NCBI RefSeq assembly: GCF_001905595.1
Contig: NZ_LIXI01000015.1
Coordinates: forward strand, 68,482 to 132,481
DNA length: 64,000 nt
Reading direction: 5' to 3'
Origin: Streptomyces sp. CB00316
Lineage (GTDB): Bacteria > Actinomycetota > Actinomycetes > Streptomycetales > Streptomycetaceae
The notes beneath the pieces were generated by a model that made no database searches, had not been told where the DNA came from, and worked only from the letters and a program-made list of their open reading frames with translations. Positions 57,720 to 64,000 of this stretch are shown piece after piece (position 1 is the first letter of the stretch; each line of letters begins with the position of its first letter). A program made the translations under genes and the position numbers.

Positions 57720-57990
57720 CCGACTCCTCTTGCCGCCCCGCCGCAGGCCTGCGGCACGCCGCCCCCGTAAGCCGCCGCACCCCGCCCTACCGTCGCTCCC
57801 GTACGCGTCGATCGCGCAGCAGCAGCGCCGTGATACTCAGGTTCTTCCTGCTGGTGGCCCGGCCGCTCCGCCGCCCGCGCGTTCATCCAGCGGCACCGAG
57901 ACGCCGACCGCGACCCGAAGGCGCTACCGCAGCTCTTCGAGGACTCGGAGACCGAGAAACGCCACCGTTCTTGTGGCGCGCGTCGGCTGA
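57720..57990 (+). pseudogene. Fragment of a second Mrr-like gene
   Basis: CCGCCCCGCCGCAGGCCTGC and the following bases at about 57735 repeat the beginning of the 52385 gene (PPRRRPAARRP, then a diverged QQQ-RRDTQVL segment). Frames are broken after that and neither the membrane helices nor the nuclease motif remain. A partial, decayed duplication; together with 52385 it flanks the defence operon. Confidence 0.65.
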
Positions 57991-57993
57991 GGC

Positions 57994-58398
57994 TCAGGGT
58001 GGCCATGTGCGCAGTAGGTGGCGGATCTTCTCTGGTGGGCGTCCGGTGGTCTTGCTGGTCAGGTCCAGGGTGCAGGTGGCGATGTGGTGGAGGACGACGG
58101 CTTCGTACTGCAAGCGGCTGGTGGCCGGGATGGGGATCCGGTCGGCGCAGGTATGGACTGCGGTGGTGAAGAGGTCCCATGCGTACGCGGCGGGGTCGGT
58201 GCGCAGCATGATCTGTGACCAGTGGGCGGCCAGTTCACCGAAGGCGCGGCCCAGGACCAGGCTGCTGTCGGCCGGGGTGGTGTGGGCGTCGACGTACGCG
58301 CGGTAGGCCGGTTCCTGCAGGGTGTGGAAGGCGCGGAACGCCGCAGGCAGGACAATGCTCGGGACGCCGTGGGCGCGTGGCTCGGGCGGCGCGGTCAC
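57994..58398 (-). CDS. ECF-sigma-like small protein
   Basis: 134 residues, GTG 58398 overlapping the upstream XRE gene stop (GTGA). AFRAFHTLQEPAYRAYVDAH, then GRAFGELAAHWSQIML and DPAAYAWDLF, resembles sigma region 2 of short ECF-like factors. LQYEAVVLHHIATCTLDLTS and GRPPEKIRHLLRTW fit region 4. The key DNA-contact residues are weak, so it could be an accessory factor rather than a true sigma. Confidence 0.6.
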   Translation of the reverse strand: MTAPPEPRAHGVPSIVLPAAFRAFHTLQEPAYRAYVDAHTTPADSSLVLGRAFGELAAHWSQIMLRTDPAAYAWDLFTTAVHTCADRIPIPATSRLQYEAVVLHHIATCTLDLTSKTTGRPPEKIRHLLRTWPP

Positions 58399-59453
58399 CC
58401 GAAAGCTCCGGCGGAGATGGTGCAGGTGGAGCTGGCGGCAGCGCGGGTGGAGAGCACGGCCGCGCGGGCGGCATTCCACAACGGGCGGATGAGTTCGTGC
58501 TGTCCGCGGAGCGCGCTGACGAGGGCCTGGGTGGTGTCCCAGTCCGGGAGGCCCGGGCCGGTGAGTGCATGGTTGATCTGGTCGGTGGTCAGATGGGTAC
58601 GGGCGGCCAGGGTCTGGACGTCGGGGTGGGCGGCGGCGGTGTGCAGGCCGCGCAGCGCGGCCTGGACGTCGGTGGTGCCGGCCAGGTTGTAGCCGCGGGC
58701 TGCCCGCCACAGGGGCAGGATCTCCTCGGGGTCGGTCTCCAGGGCCAGGGCGAGCTTCCGCGTGACGGGCCAGGAGGGGATGCGTTCGCCGCTGACGGCG
58801 CGGGAGATGTAGGAGGGGTCGACCCCGACCTCGGCGCCGAGCGCCTTGTACGTAGCGCTGCTGCGGCGGTGCAGGTGGGACAGCGCGCTCGCGAGCGTGG
58901 CGGCCGGGCCGCAGCCCGGCGCCGCACCGTCCATGTCCCCGGTGCCGCCCTGGGGCCGGCGGGCGCGGGGCGGGCCGGGCGCCGGGTGCCGCCGGGGCCG
59001 GGACTGCTCGGGGATCCGTACGTCGGCTTCGGGGGACAGGCGCCGCTCGCGCCGGCCGGGTGCGCCCTCCAGCGACCTGGCCAGGGTGGTGGTGCTCATG
59101 TGGAGCCGCTGCGCGATCTCCGGCATCTTCATCCGCCCGTCGCGGCTCTGGAGGACGACGGCGGACTTGAGGTCCTTCCAGACCTTCTCGCACTCCACGA
59201 GCAGGGCCAGGTCCCGCTCGGGACTGTCGCCGCTCAGATCGAACAGAGCGGTGAGGCGGGTGAGTTCGGTCAGGGACGCCTCGGCGAAGGCACCGTTGTC
59301 GGCGGCGGGGCGTACCGAGCGGCGGTAGCGGGTGCCGCACGGGTCCGAGCAGTAGTGACGGCGGCGGCCGCGGGGGCTCTGCTTCACCAGGTTGAAGCAG
59401 CCGGGACCGCGGCAGGTGGTGGATTCCGACTGGTCGCGCGGGGACACGGGCAT
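58395..59453 (-). CDS. XRE-type HTH regulator with N-terminal zinc patch
   Basis: 352 residues. N-terminal CRGPGCFNLV ... HYCSDPCGTRY is a zinc motif as in CGNR-like and FLYWCH-like bacterial proteins. An HTH (MPEIAQRLHMSTTTLARSLE) follows, then a Pro/Arg-rich linker and an XRE HTH (LGAEVGVDPSYISRAVSGER). It probably binds DNA and controls the sigma-like gene it overlaps. Confidence 0.7.
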   Translation of the reverse strand: MPVSPRDQSESTTCRGPGCFNLVKQSPRGRRRHYCSDPCGTRYRRSVRPAADNGAFAEASLTELTRLTALFDLSGDSPERDLALLVECEKVWKDLKSAVVLQSRDGRMKMPEIAQRLHMSTTTLARSLEGAPGRRERRLSPEADVRIPEQSRPRRHPAPGPPRARRPQGGTGDMDGAAPGCGPAATLASALSHLHRRSSATYKALGAEVGVDPSYISRAVSGERIPSWPVTRKLALALETDPEEILPLWRAARGYNLAGTTDVQAALRGLHTAAAHPDVQTLAARTHLTTDQINHALTGPGLPDWDTTQALVSALRGQHELIRPLWNAARAAVLSTRAAASSTCTISAGAFG

Positions 59454-59624
59454 GACCCTTCTGAGAATGCGTGTCAGGAAAGGCAGGGGGAAGAAAACGT
59501 CAGCTTTCGGCCTGCGGAGCAGGGCTCGGGACAGTGCGCACCATGCGGTACGACATCCCGGGCATCCGGGAGGTGGGCCGGGGCCGGGGGAGGGACGGAA
59601 GCGCTCGGCTTCCGCCCCGGCGCG

Positions 59625-59897
59625 TCAGGTCCGGTGAATGTGCTGGTAGTGGGCGCGGGAGTGGCGCAGGGTGGCGATGGCCAGTACGGCGCACGCCATG
59701 ATGGCCTCGGCCGCCTCGGGCCGCAGAACCAGCGCAATACCGGCCAGTGGCATAACCACCAGGGGGCCTACCTGAATGCTGACCTGCTTGTCACGCAGCT
59801 CACGGGTTTCAATCACCCGTGCCGGAGGGATGCTACGGTCTGGAAGCCCGTTCAGGGGGCCCTCCAAGGCCGTACTGGAGACGTGGTCGGGAGGCAT
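59625..59897 (-). CDS. Small membrane protein
   Basis: 90 residues, ATG 59897 five bases after AAGGAGGG. One long hydrophobic region (VGPLVVMPLAGIALVLRPEA, then EAIMACAVLAIATL) probably makes two helices. Unknown function. Confidence 0.6.
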   Translation of the reverse strand: MPPDHVSSTALEGPLNGLPDRSIPPARVIETRELRDKQVSIQVGPLVVMPLAGIALVLRPEAAEAIMACAVLAIATLRHSRAHYQHIHRT

Positions 59898-60542
59898 AGA
59901 GCCCTCCTTGATCATGGAGCGATGGGTTGAAGCCGGCTCTGGAGATTGGTTGACCGCCGCACCGGAGCCGGCACCTGCCCCGCGAACGTACAGGCTCACT
60001 CAACCGGCCCTCCACCGCTACCGTCCGTTAATTGGACGAACGGCGTTGCCGGTCCCACTTCACCCCGCAAGGTGATCCGAGGCGGTCACAAACGGGCCCG
60101 TCTCGCTCACGGACGCCCTGATGGTGACGGCTGTGCACATGAACCGGGCCTCTGCCCGACAGGCAGTTCGAAGCGGGCGGGCGGAGAGCTCCGCTGGCCG
60201 CACGACCGTACGGCCAGCGGACGCCCGCAGGATGAGCGGAAGCGCCGGTCGACCAGCACGGGCTGACGCCCGCCTCCCCGGATGCCACCACCTGAGATAG
60301 ATGCGTCCGCACGGTGGCCGAGCCGGGCGGGGTGGCGTCGGCGGCCATGGCTCGTGCGGATTCGCTGGACATCACCCAGGCCACAGACGACTCAATGCCC
60401 GCGCCGTACCGCCGCCACGCGGGACGGCGCCCCGTCCGCGTGCGCGCCGGCCGCCGCGCACGCCGACGATCACCACCGCGGCCAGGCGTAGGGCCGTTTC
60501 CCCGTCAGGCAATCCTGGATCCGTGGAGCCGAGGGCTTGCAA
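59898..60542. other. Gene-free stretch
   Basis: About 645 bp where several overlapping frames exist on both strands, but none has a good start, ribosome-binding site or motif. A short inverted repeat CCGTCC...GGACGAACGG lies near 60024. It may mark the boundary between plasmid-like DNA and the more chromosomal-looking right end. Confidence 0.4.
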
Positions 60543-60566
60543 ATTGGTAACCAAAAGCTTACCAAT
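60543..60566. promoter_or_regulatory. Operator-like inverted repeat upstream of the ArsR gene
   Basis: ATTGGTAA-8-TTACCAAT, perfect 8-bp arms, 6 bp before the GTG start. It is a typical position and size for an ArsR-family binding site. Confidence 0.7.
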
Positions 60567-60571
60567 AAGGG

Positions 60572-60943
60572 GTGGACCCGTTCATCGCCCTGGCCGACCC
60601 CATACGCCGTGACTTGCTGCGCGCCCTCGCCTCCGGCCCGGCCCGGGTGGTCGACCTCGCGGCACGGCACCCGATCAGCCGGCCCGCGGTGAGCAAGCAT
60701 CTGCGGCTACTCACGGAGGCAGGGCTGACCACCGTTGAGGACCGCGGTCGCGAGCGCCACTACGCGCTTGCCCGCCCGGGCCTCGCCCCGGTCCGCGCCC
60801 TGCTCGACGAGCTCGCCGGGCGCCGCCCCCCGATCCCCGAGAGCGCCTTCGACGCCCTCGACCTGGAGGTCCGTAGAACCGTCCACGACCGCCGGGCCGG
60901 CACAGACGCCGCTCCCGGAAGACCGCAGGAGGAAACGGCATGA
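60572..60943 (+). CDS. ArsR-family HTH regulator
   Basis: 123 residues from GTG 60572. FIALADPIRRDLLRALASGP and HPISRPAVSKHLRLLTEAGL with VEDRGRERHYAL form the ArsR winged helix. No metal-binding cysteines are present, as in the subgroup that pairs with AHSA1 proteins. It overlaps the next gene by ATGA and should repress its own operon through the inverted repeat at 60543. Confidence 0.9.
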   Translation: MDPFIALADPIRRDLLRALASGPARVVDLAARHPISRPAVSKHLRLLTEAGLTTVEDRGRERHYALARPGLAPVRALLDELAGRRPPIPESAFDALDLEVRRTVHDRRAGTDAAPGRPQEETA

Positions 60944-61452
60944 CCAGCACCCCCACCGGGCGTCGCGTGACCATCGACGGCCTGGACAGCATCGCCTTCG
61001 ACCGCACTTTCCGGGCTGGCATCAAGGATGTGTGGGCGGCGGTCACCGAACCGGACCGTCTGGCCCGATGGATCGGCGAATGGACCGGCGATCCATCGAC
61101 CGGCTCGGTCGACTTCCGGATGCTCTACGAGGGCGACGAACACCAGGCCGAGCTCCTCACCATCCAGGAGTGCCAGGCCCCCCACCGTCTGGTCCTGAAG
61201 TCGCAGGTGCCCGGCCAGGAACTCATCTGGCACATGACTCTCACGCTCGTCGAGCACGTAGGCACCACCACGCTCACCTTCACCCAGTCCGTCGGCGACG
61301 ACCCGGCGATGGCGGGCGGAGTCGGCCCCGGCTGGGACTACTACCTCGACCGGCTCGTCGCCGCCGAGACCGGCGGTGACCCGGCATCCGTCGACTTCGG
61401 CGACTACCATCCGATCCACGAACAGCACTACCTCGACATGTTCAGCAGTTGA
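60940..61452 (+). CDS. AHSA1/SRPBCC-family protein
   Basis: 170 residues. IAFDRTFRAGIKDVWAAVTE, then PDRLARWIGEW and the end GPGWDYYLDRLVAAETGGDP match AHSA1-type START-like proteins, which bind hydrophobic ligands. Paired with ArsR in one operon, a widespread arrangement in actinobacteria; the ligand is unknown. Confidence 0.88.
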   Translation: MTSTPTGRRVTIDGLDSIAFDRTFRAGIKDVWAAVTEPDRLARWIGEWTGDPSTGSVDFRMLYEGDEHQAELLTIQECQAPHRLVLKSQVPGQELIWHMTLTLVEHVGTTTLTFTQSVGDDPAMAGGVGPGWDYYLDRLVAAETGGDPASVDFGDYHPIHEQHYLDMFSS

Positions 61453-61689
61453 GCCCGACAAGTCACCGAGTACGGCGGTTTCGTTCCTCCGTCCCTCCTC
61501 CGAGAAGGGCGGCCTTGTGGGAGGGTGCTGACGGGGTGCGGGCATGACGAAGGGCAAGAGAGCCCGCGTGACGCGGTTCTGATCGGGACGTACCTCAGCC
61601 CTCTGTGCTCCCTCGTGGACGGCCGAGCGCCAGCCTCTCGACGAATGTCCTGCGGCTTCCGCCCTGCCTGGAACGTCCGCCCAGCGCAC

Positions 61690-62434
61690 TCAGGCCAGGT
61701 CGTCGGGAGTGAGGTCGGGGCGTAGCCGGTGCCAGGAGGGATTGCGCAGGCGTCCGGCGCGGGTGCGGGAGGTGTAGCGAACCTCGCCGACAAGGCGGGG
61801 GAGTACCCACCGGGCCCCGGTCACCGGCGGGACCTGCGCGAAGGGGCAAGCATCGATGGCCGTGGCCTGGAGGAGATCGGCGAGACGAGTGCGGTCGGCC
61901 TGGCTCCAGCCGGTGCCGACGCTGCCCGCGTAGTGCAGGAGTCCGTTGCGCCGCTCGCCGACCAGGACGGCCCCGGGCAGGCCGGTCAGCCGGCCTCGCC
62001 CGGGTACCCACCCGCCGATCACGACGTCGGCGATCCGGTGGACCTTGATCTTCACCCAGGTTTTCGACCGTGCCCCGGGTTCGTACCGTGAGGTGAGTCC
62101 TTTCGCGATCAGCCCTTCCAGTCCGGCGTCCCGGGCCATTTCCCACGCCTGGGTCCCGTGTCCGACGATCGCCGAGGGTGTCGACCAGGCGGGCCCGGCC
62201 AGCTTGAGTCCTGCCAGACGTTCCCGTCGCTCCGCGTACGGCAGTTTGGTCAGGAGCCGGCCGTCGAGGTGCACGACGTCGAAGAGCATCAGGTGCGCGG
62301 GTACACGGGCCGCCATGCGCGCGGCCTCGGCGGGGGAGCCGGCGAGGCCCATTCTCTGCTGGAGGCGCTCGAAGTCGCTGCGGCCCGTCGAGTGCCACGA
62401 TCTCCCCGTCCAGCACGACGAAGGAGAACAGCAT
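61690..62434 (-). pseudogene. Broken ATP-dependent DNA ligase (LigD-type ligase domain)
   Basis: The minus strand reads FVVLDGEIVALDG (motif III) then, after a one-base insertion near 62384, continues in another frame: MGLAGSPAEAARM, LMLFDVVHLDGR, GLEGLIAKGLTSRYEPGARS (motif IV), KTWVKIK (motif V) and an intact OB-fold to the stop. Motif I with the adenylated Lys is missing upstream. So the gene is truncated and frameshifted and cannot encode an active ligase. Confidence 0.85.
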
Positions 62435-62756
62435 CACCGCGCAGCCGTACCGTGCCGTACCGCCGTGTGGTGGAGGGCGGTGTGCACGGTCGTGGCGTGG
62501 GGTCAGGAGACGGGGCGTACCTGGCGGTGTCGCTGGGCGTCGATGGAGGGGCGGCCGACAAGCACATCGGGCCCGAGCGCGTACAAGGGCAGCGAGCGGG
62601 TGGCTCGTCCCGCGACACCGCAGCGTCCGGCACGGCACGTCAGCCACCTTCGCCCGCACAGCGATAGTGGAAGCCTGGACGCGCGCGCTGCGGCGCTGGC
62701 TGGCGGGAATGGGGCGAGCGGGTTCGGGAGCCCCACCGAGTGGCTACGGTCTGCTT
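62435..62756. other. Gene-free stretch between ligase remnant and hydrolase
   Basis: 322 bp. A minus frame (LPLYALGPDVLVGRPSIDAQ) ends in a stop at 62503 and could be the end of some gene, but its upstream part runs into the hydrolase. No promoter or repeat stands out. Confidence 0.35.
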
Positions 62757-63563
62757 GTGGTCGATCACGCGACGGCGTTTCGGTCCCTGGACGGTACCGC
62801 GTTGGTCGGCACGGTCTGCTCGGCGGAGACGTCGGCCGGGATGGCGGTGCTGGTCCACGGGGCAGGGGTGACCCGGGAGGAGGGTGGCTTCTTCACGCGC
62901 CTGGCCGTCGGCCTGGCCGCCTCCGGGGTGACCAGTCTGCGGTTCGACCTGCGGGCACACGGGGCCGGCGGCGGGCGGGAGTCGGAGCTGACGATCGCCT
63001 CGGTGACCAACGACATCCGCGCGGCCTGTGACCACCTGCGTGCGCACACCGGCCGACCGCGCCCGGTGCACGTGATCGCCGCCTCGTTCTCCGGCGGCGC
63101 CGCCGCACTGCACGCCGCCCACCGGCCCGATGATGTCGCCAAGTTGGTGCTGCTGAACCCGCGGCTGGACTACAAGGAGCGGTACATCACCTCCCGGCCG
63201 GGCTGGTCGGACGACTACCTGTCCAGGGAGATGGCCGTCCGGCTGGACGAGCACGGTTTCACCGAGAAGTCGCCGTTCGAGCTGAACAGGGCCCTGCTGA
63301 ACGAGGTCTTCTACCTGAACACCCCGGCGATCCTGGCCGGGGTTCGGGCGCCGGTGCTGATGGTGCACGGCACCGCGGACACCTTCGTGCCCGTCGGGTC
63401 CTCCCGCCGTCACCGGCCGATGTTCGGCGGGCCGGTGGAACTGGTGGAGCTCGACGGTGCCCAGCACGGCTTCGCCGTCCACGACGACCCCCAGTACCTG
63501 CACCCGCAGTCGCAGGCATGGCAACGTGAGGTGATCGGGAAGGTCAGCGCCTTCCTGGGTTAG
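62757..63563 (+). CDS. Alpha/beta hydrolase
   Basis: 268 residues from GTG 62757 (the longer frame from 62667 has no ribosome-binding site). VLVHGAGVTREEGGFFTRLA is the oxyanion region; nucleophile Ser in AASFSGGAA; Asp in HGTADTFVPV; His in GAQHGFAVH. It resembles cytoplasmic serine hydrolases and esterases; substrate unknown. Its stop overlaps the end of the converging last gene. Confidence 0.88.
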   Translation: MVDHATAFRSLDGTALVGTVCSAETSAGMAVLVHGAGVTREEGGFFTRLAVGLAASGVTSLRFDLRAHGAGGGRESELTIASVTNDIRAACDHLRAHTGRPRPVHVIAASFSGGAAALHAAHRPDDVAKLVLLNPRLDYKERYITSRPGWSDDYLSREMAVRLDEHGFTEKSPFELNRALLNEVFYLNTPAILAGVRAPVLMVHGTADTFVPVGSSRRHRPMFGGPVELVELDGAQHGFAVHDDPQYLHPQSQAWQREVIGKVSAFLG

Positions 63564-64000
63564 GCCACCGCCAGCTCGTCCAGCCGCTGCCGGAATTCGC
63601 GTACGGCCGGGCGCTTGGCGTACGGCGTGAGGTCGTCGGCGGTGCGGTGGAGCTCGGAGAGGGCCTGTCCGAAGCGAGCGCCGGCGGCGAGCGCCAGTGA
63701 ACCCAGCGCGGCGGTGGCGGCTTCGTCCGGTTCGCCGGCCGCGACCAGGGCGCCGGAGTACTGGGCGGTGAAGAACGCGCGGTCGCGGGGCGCGAACACG
63801 TCCGTGGCAAGGTGTTCGCCGAAGAGGCCGACGGCCCGTTCGCTGTGGCCGGCTTCGCGGTAGCAGATCGCGCTCTGCACCATCAGTCGCTCTCTGGTGT
63901 AGCTGTCGCCGAGCGGGCCGGTGCAGGTGGCGAGCCCGGTACGAACGGTGCTGAACACGCCTTCACGATCTGCTCGATAGACGCTTCGCCCGAAACGCTT
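63560..64000 (-). CDS. C-terminal part of a TPR-containing transcriptional regulator (partial)
   Basis: The frame is open to base 64000, so the start is outside. YTRERLMVQSAICYREAGHS followed by RAVGLFGEHL and the helical pairs to DLTPYAKRPAVREFRQRLDE are typical of the C-terminal TPR-like region of Streptomyces XRE regulators. The HTH domain is not visible. It converges with the hydrolase and shares 4 bases at the end. Confidence 0.65.
   Translation of the reverse strand, partial: KRFGRSVYRADREGVFSTVRTGLATCTGPLGDSYTRERLMVQSAICYREAGHSERAVGLFGEHLATDVFAPRDRAFFTAQYSGALVAAGEPDEAATAALGSLALAAGARFGQALSELHRTADDLTPYAKRPAVREFRQRLDELAVA

Overview
The window is actinobacterial and most likely Streptomyces. 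It is very GC-rich with strong third-position GC bias, GTG starts are common, and it carries Streptomyces plasmid families: a WhiB regulator, an Lsr2-type protein, an RRQRJ zinc protein, DUF6197- and DUF5999-like proteins, a DUF2637-type membrane protein, FtsK/TraB-type transfer proteins and a GntR/UTRA (Kor-like) repressor. parAB, two replication-type genes, a DciA-like helicase loader and a transfer cluster together point to a large conjugative plasmid (probably linear) or an integrated plasmid, not core chromosome. No rRNA or tRNA gene was seen.

Layout. 1-3.8 kb is a scrapyard: a partial TPR gene, a relaxase-like remnant, and a second parB whose 3' end is split by an IS4-type element with 15-bp inverted repeats and an 8-bp target duplication. 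3.8-6.2 kb holds parBA with three copies of a palindrome (candidate parS or operator). 6.2-7.5 kb is decayed DNA with a 46-bp perfect palindrome. 7.5-11.3 kb is a compact four-gene operon: histidine phosphatase, degenerate class I aminoacyl-tRNA-synthetase-like protein, APH-type kinase and nucleotidyltransferase. 11.4-20.6 kb is the minus-strand plasmid accessory block (Lsr2-like, WhiB, ASCH-like, GGDEF, two Pnkp-like 5'-kinases, small zinc proteins). 20.7-32.4 kb is the transfer cluster, with strong hairpins at many gene boundaries. 32.4-36.2 kb has the GntR repressor, a probable origin region, a replication-type HTH protein and a DciA-like protein.

36.2-45 kb is a type I-C CRISPR-Cas locus. 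The cas genes (cas3-cas5-cas8c-cas7-cas2) lie between two arrays that point away from each other and have homologous, inverted leaders; a two-repeat mini array sits before cas3. cas4 and almost all of cas1 have been deleted, leaving a frameshifted cas1 tail next to an intact cas2, so the locus should be able to interfere but not acquire spacers by itself.

45.9-48.5 kb is a 2.6-kb transposon with 32-bp inverted repeats, an IS630-type transposase and an S66 LD-carboxypeptidase cargo gene. 48.7-50.6 kb is a second replication-type gene with a leader peptide and a frameshift. 50.7-53.7 kb holds LuxR/RapZ-C genes, a lipoprotein, a membrane-anchored Mrr-type nuclease and a toxin-antitoxin-like pair. 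53.9-57.5 kb is a three-gene defence operon of the Lamassu / DdmABC / ABC-3C type, whose SMC-like ATPase has an unusual Walker A. 58-60 kb has an ECF-sigma-like/XRE pair. 60.5-64 kb looks chromosomal-like: ArsR with AHSA1, a broken DNA ligase, an alpha/beta hydrolase and a partial regulator.

Functionally this is a maintenance-transfer-replication backbone loaded with a defence island (CRISPR I-C, Mrr, Lamassu-like). Three separate mobile-element or decay zones show how it has been assembled. All function calls come from reading motifs, without database searches.
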